A stretch of 64,000 bases of DNA, taken from NCBI GenBank assembly GCA_964017145.1, contig OZ024844.1, positions 1,674,001 to 1,738,000 of the forward strand. The letters run 5' to 3'. The translations under genes and the position numbers were made by a program. Shown in pieces: positions 23,301 to 35,551 of the stretch. The notes under the pieces are model-generated. The model was not told the DNA's origin. It was given only the letters and a program-made list of their open reading frames with translations, and did not search any database. The DNA comes from Agrocybe praecox (Eukaryota; Basidiomycota; Agaricomycetes; Agaricales; Agrocybaceae). Position 1 is the first letter of the stretch. Each line of letters opens with the position of its first letter.

Positions 23301-24153
23301 GGGCTTCAACTTGAGTAGAACTGTTCCATGATGTAAGAGTGCGATTTGTATTTCTACCTGGAGGAAGTGGTGGTTGACCGCGAGGAGGTGGCGGCAGAGG
23401 GGGCAGATGAGACCTGTGAAGACCAGGAGTAACTGAATGAGAGCTACTGCTTGGAGTGGAAAGTTGAGTATTAGACGGCGGAGTCGATTGAGTGGGATGT
23501 GGAAGAGGACGTATAGGAATATTAGTTGTACTCCTTGCAGAATCAGGAGCTTGTTCGCGAATGATAGCAGGGAGATCACCGCGACCAGCATTAGCGTTAA
23601 GTTGTAATGGTGCAGGTCGGACGTTTTCGAGGCGGCGGTTACCGTGACGATTGGCTGAGCCATCCGTCTTGTCCGAGTGTGTCTTTAAGTCGTCAATGCT
23701 TACATTGCTCTTGTGTGAGGGTCCCATTGGCGTAGGTTTGCCAGCGACTCGTTGCCGCAGGGTTCTGACTGCTTTGAGGATCCTCAGCCTATCGCCAAGG
23801 ATTGAGATCCCCATTTCTTTGAGAGTGATCTCATCCAGCTCGAGCAGAACGTCCCCCCTGATGTCGTTGTCCTTGAAAGTTTCGTCATGAGAACTGCACT
23901 TGATCTCATTCAACCAGCGGGCAACGTCTTCATCTTTCCATGTTTTGAGAAAAGCGGAATAAGACATGCCGGCTGGAGGCTCTATTGGTGAATATGGCTG
24001 ATACTTGACAGGCTGTGGAGGATGACTCCTTGATTCCTGGGCTAGATTCATAAAGGAGCGAGAGTTGGCCGACGCCTGCATGGTGCTCGTCGGAGAAGAA
24101 GGCTGAGGAGGGTCGGACCCATAGTAAACGTTAGACGACATGATAGCCGACAT
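20347..24153 (-). CDS. MAP kinase kinase kinase, Ste11/Byr2 type (SAM-RA-kinase)
   Basis: Top kinase of a fungal MAPK cascade for mating, filamentation or stress, in the Ste11/Byr2/Ubc4 group. Starting at 24153, residues about 55-130 form a SAM domain ([40 protein letters not shown]), which binds Ste50-like adaptors. A Pro/Ser-rich region follows. A Ras-association-like domain ([33 protein letters not shown]) comes at about 435-520. The next long exon has basic and acidic clusters. The C-terminal kinase shows [46 protein letters not shown] and [12 protein letters not shown], all catalytic residues present. It ends [13 protein letters not shown]. About 1,190 residues. ATG 24141 is a second possible start four codons on. 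Confidence 0.93.
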
Positions 24154-24683
24154 TAAAGGAACTAATGCTGGTCCACACAGTGGTACAAGGATTGGATCAG
24201 CACAGATATGGAAACCTTGACGACCGAGTCACTCCTCCGAGTATTTACTAAGTACACAAAAATGTGCCAAGGGCAAAGAAGACCGAAAAATTTAGAAATT
24301 AAGCGATTCCAGACAACAACGGACACGTCGGATACTCTAAAAAACATAAGAAAAAAGAGAGAAAAAAAGAGAAAAAGATAGAAAAAAAGAGCTGAGACTA
24401 GTACCTACTGGTGCCACAAGAGGCCACAAGGGATAGTGATCGAGCCTCGAGGGATATTATTGATACCGCCAGGGGCTGTCATAGGCCGGTCGGTGGCTGT
24501 GTCTAGAATTTGGTAAATAATTCGAGCGCTGTCTCCGCCTTGCATCCATCCTCTTCCCTAACCACTTCCTCTTGTTTTCAGTCATCTGCGGCACTTAAAA
24601 GTCGCTTTGGCTTTTCCATATCCCCCCTACTTTTCCTTTACTCTCCTTATAATTCCTTTCCTTCTGCTCTCCCTTTCCCCGTA
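24154..24683. promoter_or_regulatory. Divergent promoter between the MAPKKK and alpha-glucan synthase genes
   Basis: This 530 bp spacer has an almost pure purine tract (plus strand GA-rich) at about 24348-24392 with a single T. A CT-rich stretch follows up to the glucan synthase ATG, resembling fungal pyrimidine-rich core promoters. No coding sequence is supported; the frame upstream of the ATG is open but begins with no ATG. Confidence 0.45.
24348..24392. repeat. Purine tract (GA-rich)
   Basis: Forty-five bases of plus-strand A and G with one T, composed of repeated AAAAAAGAGAG-like units, in the spacer between the MAPKKK and glucan synthase genes. Such tracts can exclude nucleosomes or form triplex DNA; neither is shown here. 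Confidence 0.75.
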
Positions 24684-27600
24684 ATGCGTCCTTCAAAGGC
24701 GCTTTTCGCCTTACTATCCCTACCTTCCTTCGTGTTCGCCTCGCCTTGGAGAGAAGATCTCGTTGACTACAATCTAAATATCAACCAAAATGCCCAAGAT
24801 CCTACCCAGTACGATTCAGAACGACCAAACAAAACTTATACACCTTCTCCCCAAAACTGGCGTGCCCTTCCGACATACACCATCCTCATGGACAAGTTCG
24901 CAGATGGTGACCCTTCAAACAACGACTTCTTCAAAACCATCTACGAATATGATATCAGAGAAACGCAGCTACGTTATGGTGGTGATTTGAAGGGTCTGGT
25001 CGCTCGGTTGGATTACTTGCATGGAATGGGTATCAGGATCATTTTCATGTCCGGAACCCCGTTTCTCAACATGCCATGGCAAGCGGACAGTGAGCTCCTT
25101 TGCTGAATTACTCCCTCTCATGTTCACTAATGTCCCTTTTCGAATCATATAGGTTATTCTCCCTTAGATTTTAGCGTTCTGGATCCTCACTGGGGTACAA
25201 TTCAAGATTGGAGAGACACCATAGATGCTATACATGCTAAGGGCATGTACTTCATGGCAGATTTTACTGTTGGTACTATGAGCGATCTAATTGGTTTTGA
25301 GGGGTATGTATTGTGTCGTGGCACTTCTCTAAAAATGGTCTCTGACCGGCTATTCTGGTATTCTTAGCCATTTAAATCAAAGCACGCCCTTTGATTTGAA
25401 TGAGTATAACGCTGTATGGAAGAAGCCAAATTATGTCCCATGGGGTTTTGATGAATATAAAGACTTCAATGTACGTGTTATGTATGTTCGCTTCTTCCCA
25501 ATCAAGTACTAAACTTTTCTAGATTGGCAATACCAGAAATATGTCTTGCCAAATGCCTACCTTTTGGGAGGACGATGGCACAGTCGTCGAAGTCCAGACT
25601 AACGGGTGCCTCGACTCTGATTTTGATCAGTTTGGTGATATGGAAGCTTTTGGTGTTCATCCTGATTGGCAGCGTCAGTTATCCAAGTTCGCCTCCGTTC
25701 AAGACCGTCTCAAAGAGTGGAAGCCGGAAGTCATGGCGAAAATTCAAACTTTCTCGTGCATGGCTATCAAAGCTCTCGACATTGATGCCATTCGTATTGA
25801 TAAGGCCACACAAGTGACTGTAGATGCGCTTGCTCAATGGGCCTCTCACACCCGGGCTTGTGCAGCTGCGCTAGGGAAGAACAACTTTTATATTCCTGGT
25901 GAAGTAACGGGTGGTGATACATTTGGCTCCCTTTACATGTATGTAATATTTGTCCTCTATGATGGCTTTGTATCTAACATAATTCGTTCAGTGGTCGCGG
26001 ACGAACCCCAACCCAACAGCCACCCGGATTCCTCTCTGCTGCTGCATTGAACGCCACGCAAGATGAATTCTTCCTTCGTGAAGCACCACTCAACGCTTTG
26101 GATGGTGTTGCATTCCATTATTCCATATATCGTTCATTCACCAGCTTCTTGGGAATGGATGGAAACCTTCAGGTTGCGTACGATGTCGACATGGATTTCG
26201 TGACTGCTTGGAATGAAATGTTTGTCAAGAATGACTTTCTTAACCCTCACACTGGAGCGGTGGACCCCAGGCACATGTACGGAAGTAGCAATTTCGATAT
26301 CTTCAGATGGCCTAGCTTAGAGTCCGGAGTGCAAAAAAGTGTGCTAGCTTCTTTCATCTCGGCGCTGGTCATGCCCGGTATACCATTGGTGCGTCCGTGT
26401 AATGCCTATATGAAACACGATCTAAACGGAAAATAGCTCTACTATGGTGAAGAACAGAACTTCTATCTATATGATAACGGTGCTTCGAATTACCTTTACG
26501 GGTAAGGTTTATTGCCCCTGAAATAATTAATGACCTTTAACCGAAATTATCATCGCAGCCGACAAGCTATGATCAGCAATCAAGCCTGGAAGAGACACGG
26601 TTGTTATGTCCTCGGTTCTCAGCAGTACTTCAATATGCCTCTGGAGAAGTCCTTGTTCGGTTGTCATGATGACTCGAACGCTCTTGATCACTTCGACCCC
26701 ACTGCAGATAGTCGTCTCTTGTTTGCTCAGTTCAATTATCTGCGCTCCATCTATGGATCGCTCCAGGATGGGTTCAGTCTTGAATCACAGGGTAGTTGGA
26801 CCTATACCATCCAGAGACCTGGTTCGAATGGCACTGATACGGAGATGGGTTTGTGGGCCGTGTCGCGCTCCATCCTGGCGGACTTCCAGAAAAATATTAC
26901 TGGTCTTCAAACCCCGGTATGGATGTTATTCACCAACGAGAACAGGACACAAACCTATACCCACAGCTGCACCAGCGATGCGAACCCAATCTTGTCTCCG
27001 TACGCGTCCGGATCCACAGTTCGCAATCTCTTCTCGCCTTATGAGAGCTACACTCTACAGGATTCTGGAAAGAAACTCACTACTGGCACCGGAAATATAG
27101 GATGTCTTCCGTCGATTTCCATGGATCCCTACAGCTTCAAAGCACTCGTACCTACCGCACAATGGACCCAACCCCTTCCTGTCGTTACGAGGTTTACGCC
27201 AGGCCACGATAGTCGCCACTTCGCAAACGAGACAAGTATACCGATCACCTTTGAGTTCAATGTCGCCATGAATTGCGACCATGTCACTTCCAGTTTGACC
27301 CTCAATATGACTGGAAAGGGTAGTGCCCCTACTATCACAAATGTGACATGTGGCGCAGCGACTGGGAAAAACACTTCGACGTTGACTACTGTTCCAACTA
27401 CGGCTTGGGCTTGGTCCGCGACTTTGAGCAACTTCCCAGATGGTGTTTTGGAGCTCGTCCTAAATAATCCACCTGCTCAAGCAGCCGGACTTTCGACAGG
27501 GGTAAATGCATTTTTCTCTTGCAACGTACAATTGACTAACTTGCTTTGCAGAATATTGATCACTTCTTGATAAGAAAGGGTGCCGACGACAACGTCATGG

Positions 27601-30600
27601 TTTTCCCTGCCAACGACTATGACACAAGTGGTTCTTTCACCTTTTCCGATGGCAAATACCATTTCGCTCACAAAGCGTTGGGCGCTGATAAATTCCGCTA
27701 TTCGGGCAATTATGGACAAACTTGGTCGAACTGGACGAACTGGGAAGACACCACGGACATCGATGCATCAGTTTTCACTTCTTCGGCAAACTTTTGGGAC
27801 GGACAGCATATCCAAGTTCAATACTGGAGTCAGGCTACCTTGTCTTCGGCTCAAATGGTACACGCCGACTTGAATTACAAGGGTTCTCCCAGACGGATGC
27901 CCCGCTTCCTCACTCGTGGGCCCTTCAATAACTGGGGTTTCGATCAGGGTATCAGCAACGTCATGGAGCTGAACGAGGACGGTAAATGGGAACTGGAAAT
28001 CATGGCTACTTGGCCTACATACGTCCAGTTGAACGTCTGGGGCTTCGATGATTTCTTCTACGGCGACTCTGATGGCGACGGTGTCTTGGATAGACTGCCA
28101 CCCAACACAGTAGCACCCAACTATTTGAATATTTCTGCTCCGCCTTCGCCTCATTTATCGTGGTCACTTCTTGTTGACGACGCGACCATGACTTGGTCCT
28201 TGGTGCCTCGTGGCCAGGCGTCTGTTGGAATCGTCATGTATGCCCTATTGCTTGCCATTCCTTTGATCACAGGTACCCTTGCCGTGCTGATCTTCATGTG
28301 GACTTTCTATGGCATCAAGCACAACCAATACGGTGTTAAGGTCAAGAACCACAGCAACTATTTCCCCATCTTCGGCAGATCTACCACAGACCTAAAGGAT
28401 TCGACTCCCATGTCTGAAAAGATTTTCGGGCACAAGACAAATGTCGAAATGATTGGTTGGCCAGAGGACAAGAACAAGCGCAGAAAGGTTCTTATCTCTA
28501 CTTTAGAATACGAAATCATCGATTGGAAGTTGAAGGTCAAAATCGGTGGTCTTGGTGTCATGTCCAGTCTCATGGGCAAAGCTATGACGGATGTCGATAT
28601 GATCTGGGTCGTTCCCAAAGTGAAGGATCTGGAATACCCTGCCGGTGAACCTGCAGAACCCATCGAGGTCATCATCTTTGGAGAACCTTACTTGATTGAA
28701 GTCGAAACCCACGTTTTGGACAATATTACCTATGTTATTTTGGACAGTCCCGTTTTCAGAGCCCAGACGAAATCCGACCCTTATCCCGCGCGTATGGACG
28801 ATCTCAGCTCTGCTATCTTCTACTCCACGTGGAATCAAGCTATCGCTGCAACTATCAGACGACACCCTACAATTGACATCTACCACATTAACGACTACCA
28901 CGGTGCATTGGCTCCTATATATCTCCTTCCAAAGGTCATACCAGTTTGTTTGTCGTTGCACAACGCCGAATTCCAAGGTCTCTGGCCGCTCCGCACAAAG
29001 GAAGAAATGAAGGAAGTCTGTTCGGCCTTTAACATCAGCAAAGAGCATTGCACAAAATATGTACAGTTCGGAAATACCTTCAACTTACTCCACGCCGCTG
29101 CGTCCTTCATTAGTACTCACCAGAAGAGTGTCGGTGTGGCAGGTGTATCCGACAAGTATGGAAAGCGTAGTTGGGCACGCTATCCTGCCCTTTGGACTTT
29201 GAAACACGTCGATTCCTTGCCTAATCCTGACCCAAGTGATATCGCAGCTCTGGATGAAACCCCTATGCAAGCACGTGACGTAGAAATTGATGAAGCCGCG
29301 GAAGCTGCTCGACCTGAACTCAAGCGCCAGGCACAAGAATGGGCTGGAATTGCACAGGATCCCAACAGCGACTTGTTTGTATTCGTCGGTCGATGGTCGA
29401 AACAGAAGGGCGTGGATTTGATCGCGGATGTCATGCCATCTCTGTATGTTTACTAAGTTTCTCTTTCTCAACAAACAATTTCTCATCATTTTTTGTACAG
29501 ACTGGAGAAGCGCCCTACTATTCAACTCATTGCTGTTGGACCGGTCATTGATCTCTACGGTCGTTTCGCTGCCGAAAAACTTGCTCGCCTGATGGAACTT
29601 TATCCTGACCGTGTTTACTCCAAGCCCGAATTTACTGCTCTACCTCCCTACTTATTCAGTGGTGCCGACTTTGCTCTGATCCCTTCTCGTGACGAGCCTT
29701 TCGGATTGGTCGCTGTAGAGTTCGGTCGTAAAGGTGCACTTGGTGTGGGAAGTCGCTTGGGTGGTCTAGGTCTGATGCCAGGATGGGTACGATTTTTTTC
29801 TCTGCAAATATATCATTTCTGACTGTTGTTGTCGTAGTGGTACCCTGTGGAATCAAGCGCAACGAATCACATGCTTTCCCAACTCACGAAGACAATCAAA
29901 ATGGCTTTGAAATCCACGGAAGAAGAACGTGCTATTCTGCGCGCACGGTCGGCTGTTCAACGTTTCCCGGTTGTAGAATGGCGTCAAAAGATGGAGGATT
30001 TCCACAAACGAAGTATCAATAACAGTCGTGCACTTGCTGGACCAAACGCATGGAGAGAATCCGATTGTGACGGTGGAGGACTTCGCCCAATGGCCGATAC
30101 AGACGACTGGAATCCTATCTCACAGCAAGACCCAACTCAACCCGAATGGGATTCTAGAAGTATCGCAGAAAGTCATAGTCCACAAATACATACCCCTGGA
30201 TCGCCTGCCCAATGGAGTCAAGAAGCCCTTACCACCAATGGTGACCAATCTCACGACGATTATTTCTCTCAACATCGCGGAAGCGCTACCCCCAGTGTGG
30301 TCGATAGTCCTGGGGGCTATAATTCATTCCTTGAAAGAGCCAACCGTGCTATTGCCAAAGATCAAAAGATTGTTCCTGATCCCTTCCTCGATGGTGGATT
30401 GGCCCCCAGTCGTCCGTTCGGTGCCCATTCTCGTGTGTCTTCAGTCGAGTCTATTTCCTCAATTGTGGAAGAAAAGTCCAATTCTCCTCTCAACAAAGCC
30501 ATTGCTTCGGTATGTGTTTATTTATAATTTTAATACCGTACGAAATTAACCGAATTTGGATAGTTTACCGATGCGGATGGAGGTGTTGCTTCCGAATTCG

Positions 30601-32568
30601 TGCAAAAACTGCAGTCTTTGAACGCCAAAAACTCTGAACACGAGTTATCTATCGAAAAGTACCTGACAAAGAGTGAAGAAAAATTCTTTGGAAAAGTTAG
30701 AAAAGAAAAACTTTCAAGTGCCGCAAGTATCCGGTCTTCGCAACGTGATTCAGTATGGGGTACACCGTCGCCTTCACTATATTCTCGACCGGATTGTGAG
30801 TGATGTATCATTGACTTCTAATTTGATGCTCTTAACTTATAAATTTTATTTAGCTCCAAATATGCAAGTCTTTGGTCAAACCGAATATGATGGAGCTCTC
30901 CGACATGAAGCCAACCAACCAGATGTAACACCCATGACCGGTCTTCAAATAGCCATGTCTCGCGAAATTGGAGGGTGGCCAATTTATACAATCATCATTG
31001 GTCTGGGTCAGGTGGGCTGCACTTTTTTCCTGTCCTTTTTATGTGCATACTAAAGCTAGTCCTAGATGTTGAGTGCTACAAGTTTCCAGATCACCTTGTT
31101 GACAGGTCGCAACTGGCAAGACAGCATCCAGCTTTACGTCCTTGGAGGTGTCTTCTTAGCTGCGACTGCGGTGTGGTACCCCATGTTCCGATTAAAACCA
31201 TCCGTTTATGTCTTAGCTCTTCCCTGGCTTTTCTTTGGTGTCGCTTTCTTCCTAATCGGTCTGCCCTCGGTGCACGAATCTTTGCACCCTGCTCATCAAG
31301 TGCTTTCAAATATTGCAACATGGTGTTACGCAGTCGGTTCTGCGGCAGGCTTCCTCTTCTTTGGCCTGAATTTCGGAGAAGAAGCGGTGAGTAGATTCTC
31401 TTTAATGATTATTCAAAGCTAAGCAGAGACCTAGGGTGCTGCAACGGAAGTTTGGACTCTGAGAGCCTGTGTCGTTCAAGGTTCACAACAAATATGGATA
31501 GCAGCTCTCTGGTATTGGGGTTATAATTTGAATGGTCGACCGGATGGATATATCACACCTTGGTGGATCGTTACGATAGTGTGGCCTCTGGCTTTCGTCA
31601 GCCTGTTATTCGCCTATCTTATGCTATACGGCTTGCCAGGTATGGACATCCACCTTATACATTCTCTGGCTCATTCTCATATCCCGCGCAGAATATTATA
31701 GACAAACACCTCCCAAAGTCCCTCATTTCCTGAAAACTCTGTTCCGGAGAAAACTCGTACTATGGTTCCTTGCATCCGAAGTCCTTCGTGATTACTGGTT
31801 GAGTGGTGTAAGTGACCACAACCCTGTATTTATTAATTCAGTTCGCTGATAATGTCATGCAGCCATATGGACGTAATTGGACTTTCCTCTGGAGTGTGCC
31901 AATTCCTAAATGGCAGATCTTGCTCCTGATCATTACTTTCTTCATTTTCGTCTGGGCGGGGATGTTGCTTGTGTTAACATATTTCAGTAAAACTCATACT
32001 TGGCTGCTTCCTGTGTTCGCTGTCGGACTAGGAGCGCCAAGGTGGTGTCAAATGCTGTGGGGTACTTCATCGTTGGCACTTTACATACCTTGGGCCGGAC
32101 ATGCAGGACCTTACCTAGGCATTTCTTTGTGGCTCTGGCTGGGCGTTCTTGATGCTATACAAGGTGTCGGACTGGGTATGATTCTTCTCCAAGTAAGTGT
32201 TTAAAATTGCAACTGTATAATTCATGTACTAACATGTATCTAAGACCCTCTCACGTCTTCACGTATGCGCCACTCTGGCATTTGCCCAGGTTATTGGATC
32301 GATTTGCGTGATGGTAGCCCGTGCTACTGCACCCAATGCCGTTGGCCCTGGTTCAGTATTCCCTGATGCAGCAAAATGGGACTTTTCAGATGGTCTTAGT
32401 GGAAGCCCCATGGCCCTTCCTCTTTTCTGGATAGCGCTCGTCTGCCAGCTTGTAATTGTTTTGGGCTACTTTTGGTTCTATCGCAAGGAACAACTGGGTC
32501 CGTTTTTTTTTTTCTTATTTCATTTATGATCATGACACTAATTATGATCCCATATAGCACGACCTTAA
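24684..32568 (+). CDS. AGS1: Cell wall alpha-1,3-glucan synthase (Ags1/Mok1 family)
   Basis: Makes alpha-1,3-glucan of the cell wall at the plasma membrane. A signal peptide ([14 protein letters not shown]) starts at ATG 24684. The extracellular alpha-amylase-like domain has [10 protein letters not shown] with the nucleophile Asp and [11 protein letters not shown] with the acid Glu; it may process or transfer chains. A membrane span ([20 protein letters not shown]) leads into the cytosolic GT5 glucan synthase domain: [36 protein letters not shown] and the E-x7-E motif [13 protein letters not shown] low-complexity linker precedes a C-terminal multi-span domain of about ten hydrophobic helices, ending [14 protein letters not shown]. 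About 2,300 residues and about 17 introns, close to the usual 2,300-2,450. It is divergent from the MAPKKK gene. Confidence 0.96.
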
Positions 32569-32911
32569 TGACGGGATTTTATTCATCACCTTTTATCTAA
32601 TATCTGTACAGAAAACGGACGGGGATTACAACGGACTAATGCCTTTTCTGCACGACGGACTCTTATATATGGAATCTGCTACACCTGTTACAATACCAGA
32701 CTGACAACGTTTTTGCTTACCATTCATTCGAATATCGTAGACACCTATTCAGTTTCATAATTATATTTACACAACATCAATCATTATGACGCTCATTAGG
32801 AACGGACCATCCTGGCTGATTGAGACATCCTTGGACGCTGACGTAAGAGTTGACCATAATATCCGAAACGAGTAAGAATTTCCAACTTGGAACTTGGCAC
32901 TTGACGCCGAC
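32569..32911. other. Intergenic region downstream of the glucan synthase
   Basis: This 343 bp holds the glucan synthase 3' region and the short promoter of the PRCC-type gene on the same strand. The ATG at 32912 is preceded by an in-frame TTG at 32894, which I do not take as the start. No gene or strong motif is seen. Confidence 0.4.
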
Positions 32912-34190
32912 ATGCTAGGAATCGAAGATTACGGTAGTGACAGTGACTCTGGCGAGTCACCCAAAGCCTCACCAACCCCTACGGTACCTAAGCCTGCGCC
33001 TACAAAAGTGCAGCGCCCCGTGAAGAAAAAGATCGCCATCGCTTTACCTTCTCTTTCGTCTAAAGATGCGGATGAACGACAGGACACCGAAAGTGACAGG
33101 CCCGCGAAGAAACAGAAAACTGGGGCTGGCGCGTCGTCATTACTGTCTATGCTTCCCGCGCCAAAGGAGAAAAACCCAGTTCCCCAGAATCAACCTCAGC
33201 GTACCCTTGGAAGTGGAGCAGGACCTGGTTTGAATTTCAGATCTGCACCCAGTACTACCACTTCAAATTACACACCCGTGGAAGAGAGCGAAATTCAAGA
33301 ACAACAATTCCAACCTATCATCGAGGAGGATGCATCTTCTACATCCTCCATGCTATTCCGACCAACATCGCTGGCAAAAGGGAAGAAAAACATCTCCCTC
33401 GAAGAATCATTCACTCCTAAACCTAACCCACCACCACCACCCAAAGCTGCACCTACAGTTGACTTCTTCTCCCTTGGTGAGTTTTACGTGATACATCTAT
33501 GCTTACAAGCACTAATCGCTAGATCCAGCCAGTACTTCTCAAACTGAAACGAAGACCGTCGCATCCTCGTCATCCGGTATTTTAGCCTCGATTTCAGCAG
33601 CTCCAGAGCTACCGACGTTTGAACCTCCCGAACCTACACCTACAGACCCATATCCTGGCTACTATCAATTACCTTCGGGTTCATGGGCAATGCATGACCC
33701 CGAATATTATAACAAGTTCATGAAGAAATGGGAGCGAGAATACAATGCTCATGTTCGTGCTCTGGAGAAGGGCACAATAAAGGGTTTCGAGGGTCTGCAA
33801 GATGCTGCTGTTGAAGAGATAGATGCATTGAAGGAGATGGAGAAGGCGAAGAAAGAAGTCCAAGAGATAGAAGCAAAGAAAGCAATAACGCAAGGCGCCG
33901 GTGGTGCACCAGCAGCCCCCAAGATGAACATCAATGTACGTTATAGTACTGAACAATACGTCTTCAAAAGCTAACGAATGTTATTAGGCAAGCAAAACCA
34001 GTGGTGTAGCGCGGTCTCGGCATCAACTTTCTACCCTCCTCAAAGAGGCTTACGAGAACAGGGAGGCTCTCGAGGAAAGAATTGCCCAGGGAAAGAGAAA
34101 TCGCAAAGAAGCTGGCAACAAATATGGTATGTTTTGTATCTGTGTAAACCCGGACTGTAGGCAACATGCTCACGATCTGTAGGTTTCTGA
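32912..34190 (+). CDS. PRCC-type protein (MAD2B-interacting / splicing-associated family)
   Basis: Fungal member of the family of human PRCC, a nuclear protein linked to pre-mRNA splicing and to binding of the mitotic checkpoint protein MAD2B. It begins MLGIEDYGSDSDS, the typical acidic opening. A Pro/Lys/Ser-rich disordered part with KKKIAIALPSL and ASSLLSMLPAPKEKNP follows, again typical. The conserved C-terminus reads DPYPGYYQLPSGSW, MHDPEYYNKFMKKWEREYN, a charged helix, then SRHQLSTLLKEAYENREAL and KRNRKEAGNKYGF. Three introns; the last exon contributes only the final two codons. About 350 residues. The stop is 11 bp from the stop of the opposing HTD2 gene. No functional claim beyond the family is supported. 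Confidence 0.85.
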
Positions 34191-34201
34191 ACAAATGTTT
34201 A

Positions 34202-35416
34202 CTAATCTATTTCCACCTTCGCCGTCATTCCGATTATGCCATTTGCATCACTGCACCATACTCGGAGGTTGGACTTATCTATCCATTTCCCGTTAATGAA
34301 CAACTCCCGGTTAACGAACAATGGATTTGTTGCTCGATACTCGAAGTTTTTGACTTGAACTCCGGGAAGATTGAAATCTACTGTTTCCAACAACATCTGC
34401 GCAGTGAGGGGTCCATGTACAATACGTTCTTGAACAACATGAGACAGGATATAGATGTTTAGAAGGAGCTGGAAACATACCAGGGTAACCTTCTTCTTTC
34501 TCGCAGTATTCCTTGTCGAGGTGAATGTGATGGGCATTGAACATGAGAGCGGAATAGCGGAATAAAGTGACAGGCGTAGGCGTATATTTGAGCGAGAAGT
34601 CTGCATACTTCGGTATATCGCTCACTAAGAATTTGTATTTGTCGATTTAAATGTACAACGAATGAAAAAAATAATATAAATCACACCTTCTCGATCAAAG
34701 ACTTTCTTTCTCTTCGCGAACATGTCCGCATGGAAGTAGACGTGAGCTCTTTCTTCAATCACAGAGGGCCTTTTTTGGCCTTCCTGACTGTATTCAATCT
34801 TCTGGGTCACGAATACCATAGGTTTGCCTTTGTCAAAACTTTTCCTTTCCGCCCTGGCAACAGTCGAGACGCCTTTGGTACTCTTTCCCACCAAAAGAGG
34901 ATTGTCATGATTCCATGATATCTTGCCCCCAGCCCACATCCTCTTGGTGAATGGAGGAGGAGGAGAAATCTCCTCATCTGTTCCATCGGCGCGTAGCTGA
35001 GCCTCTGCTCTCCTGGCGTGGAAGAATGCAAGATGGTGTCCAACTGGTAACACATCTCCGGACTCAGGGGCGACGTATGGTCTACGCGTACCATCGCGAG
35101 TGGGGAGAGTGATGTAGAGGTCGGAGAGGTGTTCAACGTTTAGGTTGTCATATAGAGTATGGGTTGGAGGCGAAGCTATCCATCGTTCAAGTTCCTTGTC
35201 CTCACTGGCGCCTAGGCTCACTGAATCTGAGTATGATCGCGAGAAGCTATGCCTGGTGCGCGACAGTGCTATACACCTTCGGGCACCGAACGTCGTGACG
35301 GGGCGCAAACAATGGTTCAGGACATGCATGGTCGCGGTAGAGAGGGTTCGAACTCTCAAATGATATCCAACATGGGAATAAAGTTGAATTATTCTAGTCG
35401 TACAAAACACGGGCAT
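34202..35416 (-). CDS. HTD2: Mitochondrial 3-hydroxyacyl-thioester dehydratase (HTD2 type)
   Basis: Hot-dog-fold dehydratase of mitochondrial type II fatty acid synthesis, acting on hydroxyacyl chains carried by acyl carrier protein and feeding lipoic acid synthesis. The N-terminus is basic and Ser/Arg-rich, suited to import. Core landmarks are LERWIASPPTHTLYDNLN, VLPVGHHLAFFHARR, FTKRMWAGGKISW and PMVFVTQKIEY. The second half has VTLFRYSALMFNAHHIHLDKEY, where RYSALMFNxHxIHxD is the hallmark of this family. Then follow HGPLTAQMLLETV and LFINGKWID. The stop is at 34202. Two Met codons are possible starts, 35416 and about 35329; both leave a plausible presequence. About 380 residues, two introns. 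Convergent with the PRCC-type gene. Confidence 0.9.
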
Positions 35417-35551
35417 CCGAAAATGTGGGAATAAATAATAACAGACATGATTCGGAAAGCACGCAAAGCAACTATTGCTTGATATAACACAAAAAGTACA
35501 TGGTCTTAGATAATTAAGTTAATAAACATGCTCTGAAGGGCTCAGCTCGTC

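Noticed and set aside
22710..23663. Minus-strand open frame of about 317 codons
   Set aside because: Shadow frame within the MAPKKK first exon; the SAM and RA domains read in another frame of the same strand.
24510..24683. N-terminal extension of the glucan synthase frame
   Set aside because: It begins with TTG and precedes a proper signal peptide at ATG 24684, so the ATG is preferred.
28503..29048. Minus-strand open frame of about 180 codons
   Set aside because: Lies antisense inside the conserved GT5 domain of the glucan synthase.
35330..35360. GGTTCGAACTC, a tRNA B-box lookalike with a small hairpin
   Set aside because: Inside the HTD2 first exon, with an eight-base loop and no A box or acceptor stem; treated as chance.
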